Of a DNA stretch of 64,000 bases, positions 56,735 to 64,000 are shown in pieces. Numbering within the stretch: position 1 is the stretch's first letter; each line of letters starts with the position of its first letter. The DNA comes from Actinoplanes sichuanensis (GTDB lineage: Bacteria; Actinomycetota; Actinomycetes; Mycobacteriales; Micromonosporaceae). Location: the NCBI RefSeq assembly GCF_033097365.1, contig NZ_AP028461.1:2232001-2296000 (forward strand). Reading direction: 5' to 3'. The position numbers were made by a program, and so were the translations under genes. Below the pieces are notes generated by a model that saw nothing but the letters and a program-made list of their open reading frames with translations, was not told the origin of the DNA and ran no database searches.

Positions 56735-57561
56735 ATCAGGAGATGCTCGATCGGCTCATCGGGGCGGCGCCCCCGTCGACCGTGGACGTCGAGGGGGTGC
56801 TCCGGCGGGCCCGTCGGCGCCGGCGGATCCGGCATGTCGTGGCCGGTGGATCCACCGCGGTCGCGGTCGTCGCCGCGGTCGCCGCCGGCGCGAGCCTGCT
56901 GCCCGGAGCGAAGCCGGCTCCGCTGGTCGCCGCGACGCCGTCACCGGCGGTGCCGGCGTCACCGGTGGTGTCGGCGTCACCGGTGGTGTCGGCGTCGCCG
57001 AGTCCGTCGGCGTTCGCGTTGGAGGCCGACACCGACGGCGAGCGGCAGCGGATCCTCGACCGGCTGCAGCTCGTCCTGGAACAGGCGACGGCCGAGCACG
57101 CCCCGACGATCCGGTGGATCTACATGCCGGACGAGCCGGGGGAGAAGCGCACCCCGGACGGGCATCCGGTGATGTTCGCGCTGGACGACGACACGTTCCG
57201 GGCCCGCTCCGGGGTCACCGCCGACGGCCGTAAGGGCGGTTTCTACCTGTCGCTGCGTGCGACGGGTTGCGGGGCCGGTTCGTGCGAGCCGTTCTACGAG
57301 TGCGCGCCGCCGGTCGTCGACTGCCAGGCCACCCGTACCGCATCGGGGCTGCGTCTGGTCCGCTACGTCGACAAACCCGGCCACGGGTGGCGGTTCTACG
57401 GTGTCGACGTCGAACTCCCGGACCGCAGGCACGCGGTCCACCTGAGCGCGGTCAACTACTTCGGCGGCGACGGCAGCGAACCGTCGGCGCCCGCCCCGGT
57501 GTTCACCCGCGCCCAACTGGAGGCGATCGCCACCGACATCGCGGAGAAGATCACCGGCTGA
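56731..57561 (+). CDS. Membrane protein partner of the SigE-type sigma factor
   Basis: A 276-residue protein with a short cytoplasmic N-terminus (MLDRLIGAAPPSTVDVEGVL) that may bind the sigma factor and one membrane helix (VVAGGSTAVAVVAAVAAGA). A Pro/Ser-rich linker with duplicated SPVVSA follows, then an exterior domain with four Cys. The layout is that of an anti-sigma or sensor partner, but no known anti-sigma domain is recognised. GTG 56731 overlaps the sigma stop. 11-nt overlap with the convergent PucR gene. Confidence 0.68.
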   Translation: MNQEMLDRLIGAAPPSTVDVEGVLRRARRRRRIRHVVAGGSTAVAVVAAVAAGASLLPGAKPAPLVAATPSPAVPASPVVSASPVVSASPSPSAFALEADTDGERQRILDRLQLVLEQATAEHAPTIRWIYMPDEPGEKRTPDGHPVMFALDDDTFRARSGVTADGRKGGFYLSLRATGCGAGSCEPFYECAPPVVDCQATRTASGLRLVRYVDKPGHGWRFYGVDVELPDRRHAVHLSAVNYFGGDGSEPSAPAPVFTRAQLEAIATDIAEKITG

Positions 57562-58522
57562 CCGGGTTGCGGTGCAACCGCCGCAGCACCAGGGCCAGAT
57601 GGGTACGGAGCAGGCCGTCCGGGTCGCGCAGACTCCAACCGAGCAGGTGTTCGGCCTGGACGACCCGGTCCTGGAGGGTGGAATGGTGCAGCCGTAGCCG
57701 GGTGGCCGCGGCACGCAGGCTCGTCGTGGCGGTCACCGCGTGCAGGGTCGGCAGCAGCCACGGGGCGGCGGCCTGCTCCAGAACCCGGACGTCCGGCACA
57801 GCACCGGGTTCGGGAACCTGCGTCAGCATTGTCAGGGCGCCCAGTTCGGCGTACGAGATGATGGTTTTGCCGGGATCCTCGTCGGTGCCGGCGGCGGTGA
57901 ACCGGACCGCGACGCGCGCCCCGTCGTGCGAGACCGGAAGGTCGAGGATCGGTCCGGCCGGGCCGATCCCGGCCCGGCCGCGCGGCGGATCCGCGTCCCT
58001 GTTCAGGATGCGGACCTCACCGCCGTGAAAGACCATGGCGTACGCCGTCCCGCCGGCCGCGAGACCGAGGAGCCGGGCGGCCCGCAGCCGGGCGTCGGCC
58101 GGAGCGGCCGGGTCGACGAGCAGTTCGATCATCGCCGGCTGGTCGGTGGCGGGCGCCCGACCCCGGGTCCGGTCGAGCACCGTGCGGGCGGCCGCCGCGG
58201 CGCGTTCCAGCACCATCGCGTCGACCGGCCCGGCCGTCCCGGACCGCTCCAGCCGCAGCGTGGCGGTGCCCGCGTCGGCTCCCGGCCAGGCGTCGTCATC
58301 AGGCGTTCCCGCTGCGGCGGTGCCGTCCGGCAGCACCCGGATGTGCACCCGCCGCACCGTGTCGTCGAGCCGGGCCGGGCATCCGGCCAGCACGGCCGCA
58401 CCCCGCACGATGCTCTGCAGCCCGGCGCCCGCCTCGACCAGCCCGTCGAAGTAGGCGATCACCTGAACGGCCGCGCTGGCGTCGGCGTCCAGCGCGGCGA
58501 GACGTACCGCCAGGTCCTTCAT
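57551..58522 (-). CDS. PucR-like helix-turn-helix regulator
   Basis: A 323-residue regulator. The C-terminal ATTSLRAAATRLRLHHSTLQ with DRVVQAEHLLGW is a PucR/CdaR-type helix-turn-helix, and the N-terminal two thirds form a sensor domain that I cannot assign. It lies 10 nt after the HSL-like hydrolase gene on the same strand and may regulate it. ATG 58522. The effector is unknown. Confidence 0.8.
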   Translation of the reverse strand: MKDLAVRLAALDADASAAVQVIAYFDGLVEAGAGLQSIVRGAAVLAGCPARLDDTVRRVHIRVLPDGTAAAGTPDDDAWPGADAGTATLRLERSGTAGPVDAMVLERAAAAARTVLDRTRGRAPATDQPAMIELLVDPAAPADARLRAARLLGLAAGGTAYAMVFHGGEVRILNRDADPPRGRAGIGPAGPILDLPVSHDGARVAVRFTAAGTDEDPGKTIISYAELGALTMLTQVPEPGAVPDVRVLEQAAAPWLLPTLHAVTATTSLRAAATRLRLHHSTLQDRVVQAEHLLGWSLRDPDGLLRTHLALVLRRLHRNPVSR

Positions 58523-58532
58523 GCCGCAGACG

Positions 58533-59513
58533 CTAGGCGTTGAGGAGCCGGTTCAGCCACCGGAACCGGGCCTGCCGGGCATCCTGCGAGATCACCGCCG
58601 AGGGCGCCATCATGTCGAACCCGTGGAACCCGCCCGGCCACACATGCAGCTCGGCCCGCCCACCGGCCTGCCAGATCCGGCTCGCATAGGCGACATCCTC
58701 GTCCCGGAACGTCTCCGCGCTACCCACATCGATGAAGGCGGGCGGCAGATTCCCCAGGTCAGCGGCCCGGGCCGGCGCCGCGTAGGGCGAGACGTCGGGG
58801 CCGCCGGCCGCCGCACCGAGCAGCGCACCCCAGCCGGTCCGGTTCGCGGTGCGATCCCAAACCCCCAAACCTTCCATCTGTACGGCCGAAGCGCTCTCGT
58901 TACGGTCGTCGATCATCGGGCAGATCAGCAGCTGTCCGAGGAGCTCCGGCCCGTTGAGGTCGCGGGCCATCAACGCCAGCGCGGCCGCCAGCCCACCACC
59001 GGCACTACCACCGGCGACGATCAGCCGGCCGGGTTCGAAGCCCAGCTCCTCGGCGTGCGCCGCGGTCCACAGCAGTCCCGCGTAACAGTCGTTCACCGGT
59101 CCCGGATGCGGTGTCTCCGGTGCCAGCCGGTACTCCACCGACACCACGACCAGCCCGAACTCCTCGGCGAGGTCCAGCATCAGGTCGATCCCGGCCCGGT
59201 TGTCGCCGAGGATCATCCCGCCACCGTGCGTGTGATAGAGACACCCGAGCGTCCCGGTCGCCGCGTTCGGCCGGCAGATGAGCAGCGAGACGTCCGGGTC
59301 CCCGTCGAGCCCGGGAACGCTGCGCTCCTCGACGGCGAACTTCCCGTCCCGCCGCAGATCGTCGTCACTGAACGTGCCCATGACGGCGGCCCCTTGCCGC
59401 ATCAGCGGAATCATCTCGGGCGTGAGCGAGGGCGGAAGCTGCTCCGCGAGAACGGCGAGGGCCGCTCCGAGCTCCGGATCGAACGGGGGAGGAGAGGGCA
59501 CGACAGCAGTCAC
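58533..59513 (-). CDS. Alpha/beta hydrolase of the hormone-sensitive-lipase family
   Basis: A 326-residue esterase/lipase. The HSL oxyanion motif is HTHGGGMILGD, the nucleophile elbow is GGSAGGGLAAAL, and the acid is the Asp in ETFRDEDVAYA. The His is in PGGFHGFDM. The start is GTG 59513 with AAGGAGG 5 nt upstream; GTG 59534 and ATG 59528 lie just above the ribosome site. The substrate is a short-chain ester or similar. Probably in one transcript with the PucR-like gene. Confidence 0.88.
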   Translation of the reverse strand: MTAVVPSPPPFDPELGAALAVLAEQLPPSLTPEMIPLMRQGAAVMGTFSDDDLRRDGKFAVEERSVPGLDGDPDVSLLICRPNAATGTLGCLYHTHGGGMILGDNRAGIDLMLDLAEEFGLVVVSVEYRLAPETPHPGPVNDCYAGLLWTAAHAEELGFEPGRLIVAGGSAGGGLAAALALMARDLNGPELLGQLLICPMIDDRNESASAVQMEGLGVWDRTANRTGWGALLGAAAGGPDVSPYAAPARAADLGNLPPAFIDVGSAETFRDEDVAYASRIWQAGGRAELHVWPGGFHGFDMMAPSAVISQDARQARFRWLNRLLNA

Positions 59514-59548
59514 GAAAGCCTCCTTCATGAACACCAGATCACAGCCAT

Positions 59549-59627
59549 GTGACAGGTGTCACCAGCATGCTGCGACCCACCGGCCCGATCGAGCGCCATC
59601 CGGCGGAATCCCCCCGCCATCTGGCGG
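59549..59627. promoter_or_regulatory. Cluster of palindromes between the hydrolase and the EACC1-caspase genes
   Basis: Contains the palindrome GTGACAGGTGTCAC (59549-59562), CAGCATGCTG (59563-59572), and a near-duplicate pair, CGCCATCCGGCGG (59594-59606) and CGCCATCTGGCGG (59615-59627), 21 bp apart. The first two lie over the leftward hydrolase promoter region. The pair lies between the two transcripts and could serve either. The PucR-like protein is one possible ligand. Confidence 0.45.
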
Positions 59628-59700
59628 GTGTCGGAGGATCGCCCGAGCGGGTGAGGCTTTCCGCATGAGCAGCGACTAATGTCGATCTAATCCTCCCTTC

Positions 59701-60096
59701 ATGATCAATGACCGAATTGGTGCTGTTATGGAACCGGCAAGGATCGGCGTGCAGGTGCTCTGCCCGGGCGCTGATGTCGATGACGTGCACGATTTCACGC
59801 TCAACTTGCGCGAGACTCTGCTCGACACCGACGTCGGCGATGTTCAGCAGGGTGTTGCGGGCGCTGCGGCGGCAGGCGCGAAATCGGGTGAGGTCCTCGC
59901 TGTCGGCGCCCTGGTGGTGACCCTGGCCCCGGTCGTGGTGGACCACCTGATGCAGGTCATCTCGTCGTGGTTGAGTCGCCAGCCCAACGATGTCGAGATC
60001 GAGGTCGACGGCCATCGTTTCCGGGGCCGGGTGAGCCGATCGCAGCGAGAGCAGTTGGTCGCGGCATACCTACGTCGCCTCGATCGTGAGCCGTGA
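59701..60096 (+). CDS. Effector-associated constant component EACC1-like protein
   Basis: A 131-residue protein of the EACC1 type, a small alpha/beta component encoded with effectors in bacterial conflict systems. The N-terminal strand is ARIGVQVLCPGA, the middle is hydrophobic (VLAVGALVVTLAPVVVDHLM), and the C-terminal strand pair is DVEIEVDGHRFRGRVSRSQR. It is thought to act as an adaptor for the effector. The start is ATG 59701 (ATG 59728 is possible). The GTGA overlap with the caspase gene links the two. Confidence 0.75.
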   Translation: MINDRIGAVMEPARIGVQVLCPGADVDDVHDFTLNLRETLLDTDVGDVQQGVAGAAAAGAKSGEVLAVGALVVTLAPVVVDHLMQVISSWLSRQPNDVEIEVDGHRFRGRVSRSQREQLVAAYLRRLDREP

Positions 60097-62099
60097 CCGG
60101 CAGGCCGGCGCAGCGCCGGGCACTTCTTCTCGGCTGCGGCACGTTTGCTGATCCCTCGCTGGCGCAGCTGCGGTCACCACGCCGGGATGTGGACGAGCTG
60201 GCGCGGGTCCTGCGTGACCCCGAAACGGGCCGCTACGCGGTGACCGCGAAAGTCGACTGCACGAGCCAGGTCGCCCGTCGGGAGATCGAGGGCTTCTTCG
60301 CCACCGCCCGGGTCACCGACTCCACGAGCCTCCTATACCTCTCTTGCCACGGTGTTCAGGACAAGAACGGGCGACTCTACTTCGCCTTCACCGACACCGA
60401 ACGCGATCTTCTCGGCTCCACCGGCGTTTCCGCCGAGTGGGTTCGGGACTGCATTCACTCCAGTCGCTCGAAAGCCACCGTGGTTCTCGTCGATTGTTGT
60501 TTCAGCGGCGGGTTCATCAAGGGCATGCGGAGCCGGTCGACCGGGGCGAACGTGGAAACCCTCGCGCAGGACATCCCGCCCGGCACCGGTCTCGCTGTAC
60601 TGACCGCGTCCGGCGACACCGAAGCCAGTTACGAGGACGCGGAGTCGCAGGGTGTGCGTCCCTCGTACTTCACCGCCGCGTTGATCTCCGGAATCGCCTC
60701 GGGCGCGGCGGATCGGAATCGGGACGGCCGAATCACGGCCGACGAATTGTATGACCACATTTACGAAGAGATCCGCCGCGGGCCGTCGCCGCAGCGCCCC
60801 CGACGCCTGGGAACCGGAGAGGGGGCCCTCGTCGTCGCTGACGCCACTCCGGCGCCGGGACCGAGTTCCCGAGGCGCGGTCGTGGCGCCTGCACTGGTTG
60901 CGAAGGGTGTGCTGGGTTGGGTGTCGTTCGACGGCCAGTGGATCGTGATCGGCAAGAACGGTGTCGGCCACACCTACAAGGGTGAACGTCGATACCACGT
61001 CCGTCAGCTGTCGGGAGTGGCGATGCGGCCCGCGACCCGATGGAATCATGGATATATCCAGGTCATCCTGCCAGGCGTGGCTCCGGCGCCGATCGCCCGC
61101 TTCGGCGCGCACGCGGGTCGGCCACCGTTGACGGACGACGACTCGATCTCCTTCGCCTACTCCGCCAACGAGGCCGTCACCCGGATCCGCGACGCCGTCC
61201 AGGACGCCATCAACGGCGCCCACAGCACCGGCCGTCCGGCCCGGCGTGACCCCGGCGAGTCGCCGGTCACCTTTCCGCGGGGCGCAGCAAGAGGGCGGGT
61301 CACCCTGCCGGATGCCCTGACCGATGCCTCTCCGCGGAGCGCTGCCGAACCGGGCCCAAGCCGTGAGGCTGAACGCCTTCGTGGCACCAGCGACGGCGCC
61401 CGTGTCGCCGCTACGCTGCCATTCGCCGCGCTCGACGGTCTGGTTGCCTGTCAGTTCGACGTCGTCCGGTGGCTGATGCCGTGGCGGCGCCACTGGCAAC
61501 ATGCGGTGGACCAGCCGTCGACCGCTCCATCGGTACCGCCCTGGCTGGTGGAGTTGGCCCAGTTCGTGGGTGGTCATGCCGCGCCGTCCGGTACGACCAA
61601 CTCGACGTTCTCCCCGGGCCCGGCATATCTCGCCGGATTCTGTACCGGTGTTCGCACGGTGTGGAGTGACGCCGCTGCCAACGGTCTGGTTCCGGCGGAC
61701 CGAACGACGATGACCTGGTGGATGGCGCAACCCGCGGATTGGTTGCGGCCCGGCTCATTCATGGCCGAGGCCACGATCAGGGACATCACGCGGGCAAGAC
61801 GCCGAACCAGGCGGGTCAAGGTGGTCCGGGGAGCGGGGCGCGTCGCTCTCTGGGCGGTCACTCTCGCCCTCCTACTGATGGAGATCGCGGCAATCGCCAT
61901 CAGCATCGAGGGAAGCTGGCTCGACGGGACCGGTAAACCGGCGGCCGATCAGACACCCCACATCCTCGGTACCAACCTGCTGTTCGGCATCCCACTCATC
62001 GGTCTCTGCACGCTGGTGGTCTTGGACCTCAAACGATCACGGCGAAACGCCTCCGCGCCCGTTCAGGCGAGGACCACGACTCCGTCGTCGTCGCTGTAG
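60093..62099 (+). CDS. Caspase-family protease with DUF4429-like domain and C-terminal membrane helices
   Basis: A 668-residue effector. Residues about 1-245 are a caspase/peptidase C14 domain: catalytic His86 in [10 protein letters not shown] and Cys136 in [10 protein letters not shown], then a perfect EF-hand-like loop [12 protein letters not shown] (207-218). Residues about 270-375 resemble DUF4429 ([19 protein letters not shown], then [20 protein letters not shown]). A region of about 200 residues of unknown fold follows. Two membrane helices end the protein (about 584-605 and 624-645). It is probably an inactive zymogen until EACC1 or the DUF4429 part signals, then cleaves host proteins to stop growth. 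37-nt antisense overlap with rraA. Confidence 0.82.
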   Translation: MTGRPAQRRALLLGCGTFADPSLAQLRSPRRDVDELARVLRDPETGRYAVTAKVDCTSQVARREIEGFFATARVTDSTSLLYLSCHGVQDKNGRLYFAFTDTERDLLGSTGVSAEWVRDCIHSSRSKATVVLVDCCFSGGFIKGMRSRSTGANVETLAQDIPPGTGLAVLTASGDTEASYEDAESQGVRPSYFTAALISGIASGAADRNRDGRITADELYDHIYEEIRRGPSPQRPRRLGTGEGALVVADATPAPGPSSRGAVVAPALVAKGVLGWVSFDGQWIVIGKNGVGHTYKGERRYHVRQLSGVAMRPATRWNHGYIQVILPGVAPAPIARFGAHAGRPPLTDDDSISFAYSANEAVTRIRDAVQDAINGAHSTGRPARRDPGESPVTFPRGAARGRVTLPDALTDASPRSAAEPGPSREAERLRGTSDGARVAATLPFAALDGLVACQFDVVRWLMPWRRHWQHAVDQPSTAPSVPPWLVELAQFVGGHAAPSGTTNSTFSPGPAYLAGFCTGVRTVWSDAAANGLVPADRTTMTWWMAQPADWLRPGSFMAEATIRDITRARRRTRRVKVVRGAGRVALWAVTLALLLMEIAAIAISIEGSWLDGTGKPAADQTPHILGTNLLFGIPLIGLCTLVVLDLKRSRRNASAPVQARTTTPSSSL

Positions 62100-62527
62100 A
62101 TCTGGGCGCCCGGGGTGAAGGTGCAATCGCCGAACTCCAGCGGCACGTCTCGGTCGCCGGCGCCGGTCTTGCCGCTCTTGCGCGGATTGGAGCCCAGCGC
62201 CTTGATGCCGACCGGGAGCTCGCGGAGCGCGGCCACGTCACGGACCGCGCCGTTGATGATCACGCCGGACCAGCCGTTGGTGACGGCCAGCCCGGCGATC
62301 AGGTCGCCCATCAGGGCCGTGTGCAGGGAACCGCCGCCGTCGACGACCAGCACCCGGCCCTCGCCCGGCTCGGACAGGATCGACTTCAGCAGGGCGTTGT
62401 CCTGGAAACAGCGGACCGTCACCGCCGGGCCTTCGAAGGAGGTCACCGCCCCGTACTGCCGGAACTGGGTGTCGCAGGAGCCGAGCTTCTCGCCGTGCTC
62501 GTCGTACAGGTCCGCGGTGCTGGTCAA
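62063..62527 (-). CDS. rraA: RraA family protein (ribonuclease activity regulator-like)
   Basis: A 154-residue RraA-like protein: [40 protein letters not shown] and [19 protein letters not shown]. RraA in E. coli inhibits RNase E; in other lineages the fold works as an aldolase. The start is an unusual TTG at 62527 with AGGAGG 7 nt upstream. It overlaps the upstream membrane gene by 4 nt and the convergent caspase gene by 37 nt. Confidence 0.9.
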   Translation of the reverse strand: MTSTADLYDEHGEKLGSCDTQFRQYGAVTSFEGPAVTVRCFQDNALLKSILSEPGEGRVLVVDGGGSLHTALMGDLIAGLAVTNGWSGVIINGAVRDVAALRELPVGIKALGSNPRKSGKTGAGDRDVPLEFGDCTFTPGAQIYSDDDGVVVLA

Positions 62528-63405
62528 CGTGCGTCCTCCTGAATCGCCGGTGCGGGCTCCAGTGAATCAGGCCTGCCATCGTCGTCGGCGCCCAACGCGA
62601 GGCCGAAAAGCGTGAGGAATACCGCAGCTCCGACGCACCCGATGAACTGGATCGGGCTCATCGGCAGCGCACCGAGCACGTCGACGTCGCTGACGTCGGG
62701 TACCGCGAACTTCTCGGCGACGTAGGCGACGCCGGCGAAGACGGCGGTGAAGAACACGCCGGAGACGAGGCCGCCGCCGGCGTTCTTCAGGCCGTTCTTC
62801 CGGAGCCCGGTGACGATCATGGCGAGTGCGCAGAGGGCCATCACCCCGGCGGCGGCCAGCATGCCGTACACCAGCAGGGTCAGTCGGTCGCCGGAGGTCC
62901 GGGTGGTGCCCGCCGGGTCGACCGTGATCTTCACGGGTACGTCGATGATGGTCTGCTCGTTGTGGAACTGGACGAGGCCGCCGACCGGACGGACGACGGT
63001 GCCGGTGATCTTGCCGTCCAGCACGGTCGGCCCGGACACCTCAGGCACGAAGTAACGGCCGGTGGCGGTCTGGTCGTCGGTGATGTCCTTCAGGTTGGTG
63101 GTGATCTCGTCACCCCAGGTCTGGGGCTTCGGCTGCATCAGGATGATCGGCTGTTGCCCGGCGAAGGTCAGCGTCATCCCGTCCGGGGAGGCCCACAACC
63201 CGCTGACCGCGCTCGGTATGCGCACGCCGAGGCTCAGTGCCTCGCCGGCCGACGTGGTGACCGCGATGGTCTGCTTGTTGTCGACGACGTAAAGATGATC
63301 GTCGGCATACTGGCGGGCCAGCGGGGTGTAGGCGACGAAACCCGCGATCAGTGCGAGGAACGCCAGGATCCAGATGGTCGTGAGGAGCTTGGAGAGAACA
63401 CGCAC
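62524..63405 (-). CDS. Hypothetical four-helix membrane protein
   Basis: A 293-residue protein with an N-terminal helix ([20 protein letters not shown]) and an exterior domain of about 155 residues (mostly beta). Three helices in the last third follow ([54 protein letters not shown]). I do not recognise the family. The start is GTG 63405 or the more distal GTG 63438. Shared TTGA with rraA suggests co-expression. Confidence 0.65.
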   Translation of the reverse strand: MRVLSKLLTTIWILAFLALIAGFVAYTPLARQYADDHLYVVDNKQTIAVTTSAGEALSLGVRIPSAVSGLWASPDGMTLTFAGQQPIILMQPKPQTWGDEITTNLKDITDDQTATGRYFVPEVSGPTVLDGKITGTVVRPVGGLVQFHNEQTIIDVPVKITVDPAGTTRTSGDRLTLLVYGMLAAAGVMALCALAMIVTGLRKNGLKNAGGGLVSGVFFTAVFAGVAYVAEKFAVPDVSDVDVLGALPMSPIQFIGCVGAAVFLTLFGLALGADDDGRPDSLEPAPAIQEDAR

Positions 63406-63434
63406 CGGGGCAGCATAGGCGGCATAGCCACCCG

Positions 63435-64000
63435 TCACTGCCCCGCGGGCACCGCCCCTCGGAACACCAGACGATCGTCCTCGCAGTCGACGACGACGGT
63501 CTGGCCGGGGCGCAGGTCGTTGAAGAGGATCTGCTCGGACAGGGTGTCCTCCAGCTCACGCTGGATGGTCCGGCGTAGCGGGCGGGCGCCCAGGATCGGG
63601 TCGAAGCCCTTCGCGGCCAGGTGCTGCCGGGCGCTGTCGGTCAGCTCCAAGGTCATGTCCTTGTTGCGGAGCTGAGCCTGGACGCGTGCGGTGAAGATGT
63701 CGACGATCCGCAGGATCTCGGTCTCCCGCAGCTGGTGGAAGACGATGGTGTCGTCGATGCGGTTCAGGAACTCGGGACGGAACTGCTGCTTCAGCTCGTC
63801 GAAGACCCGGGACTTCATCATCTCGTACGCCGATGGGGTGGAATCGGTCTGAAATCCGATCGTCCGGCCCACGTCACGAGTGCCGAGATTGGTGGTGAGG
63901 ATGACGACGGTGTTCTTGAAATCGACGATCCGGCCCTGGCCGTCGGTGAGCCGACCGTCCTCGAGGATCTGCAGCAGCGTGTTGAACACGTCCGGGTGGG
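63435..64000 (-). CDS. clpC: ClpC-type AAA+ ATPase subunit, C-terminal part (5' truncated by window edge)
   Basis: About 188 codons are visible of the C-terminal part of a Hsp100 Clp protein. The D2 domain begins with FNTLLQILEDGRLTDGQGRIVD, then FKNTVVILTTNLGTRDVG (sensor 1) and FRPEFLNRIDDTIVFHQL. It ends with the D2-small region (FDPILGARPLRRTIQRELED). This pattern fits ClpC more than ClpB. It unfolds proteins for ClpP at the cytoplasmic protease. Coding runs off the right edge on the minus strand. Confidence 0.88.
   Translation of the reverse strand, partial: HPDVFNTLLQILEDGRLTDGQGRIVDFKNTVVILTTNLGTRDVGRTIGFQTDSTPSAYEMMKSRVFDELKQQFRPEFLNRIDDTIVFHQLRETEILRIVDIFTARVQAQLRNKDMTLELTDSARQHLAAKGFDPILGARPLRRTIQRELEDTLSEQILFNDLRPGQTVVVDCEDDRLVFRGAVPAGQ

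Noticed and set aside
1..64000. CRISPR arrays, tRNA/rRNA genes, insertion sequences, prophage genes
   Set aside because: No regularly spaced repeats, no tRNA- or rRNA-like sequences, and no transposase, integrase or structural phage genes were recognised; the holin-like domain at 12284 is part of a cellular protein.

Overview
The window is high-GC actinobacterial DNA. Several traits point to Micromonosporaceae, most likely an Actinoplanes-like organism: dense G/C third positions, many GTG starts, 1-8 nt gene overlaps, paired MalT-type LuxR regulators, and a latex-clearing (rubber oxygenase) cluster. This assignment is inference from gene content. I see no rRNA, tRNA, insertion sequence, prophage, CRISPR array or replication origin, and no gene-free stretch longer than 300 bases.

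Left part (1-31.7 kb). This is a stress and energy island. It starts with the 3' end of a SulP transporter, then a glucosidase/GH13 pair, two large MalT-like (LAL) regulators, and many small membrane proteins from recurring families: DUF308/HdeD twice, DUF7144-like three times and YihY twice. It also holds a holin-phosphodiesterase fusion, a class II glutamine amidotransferase, the arginine deiminase operon with an APC permease (permease-arcA-arcB-arcC), a metallophosphoesterase, an Rv1733c-like protein with an MFS exporter, a DUF6325 protein with a 27-residue Arg-rich microprotein, a diacylglycerol kinase-like protein, an M48 protease, a K+ channel-like operon and an EPTKT-repeat lipoprotein. 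Most of these genes are linked by a recurring palindrome, TCAYCC-N5-GGRTGA. It lies 34-36 nt before the start codon of genes without a Shine-Dalgarno sequence and 52-68 nt before most genes that have one. Each arm resembles the E. coli MalT box (GGAKGA), so one or both adjacent LAL regulators may control the set. This is the main unexplained signal in the window.

Middle part (31.7-48 kb). Here lie a TPR protein, an SprT-like protein, a VOC-ArsR-SRPBCC-monooxygenase operon with a double operator, and a polyisoprene-degradation cluster. That cluster is a divergent TetR gene followed by two Tat-exported Lcp rubber oxygenases, a Tat-exported molybdenum aldehyde oxidoreductase (OxiA) and its [2Fe-2S] partner (OxiB). 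The Lcp residues known from Streptomyces K30 are conserved with the same spacing in both copies. After it come a TadG-like protein, a PRC-barrel protein, an alpha/beta hydrolase-TetR pair, two envelope proteins, and an ArsR-ArsC fusion/VOC/ChrA operon.

Right part (48-64 kb). This contains an AraC regulator; an overlapping five-gene operon (acyl-CoA dehydrogenase, two SDRs, APH-like kinase, histidine phosphatase) that resembles 4-hydroxyacyl-CoA degradation sets; an ECF42-like sigma/YciI/SnoaL locus with a palindromic divergent promoter; a SigE-type ECF sigma factor with a membrane partner; a PucR-like regulator and an HSL-type hydrolase; a two-gene EACC1-caspase conflict system in which the caspase carries an EF-hand loop, a DUF4429-like domain and two membrane helices; RraA; a membrane protein; and the 3' end of clpC.
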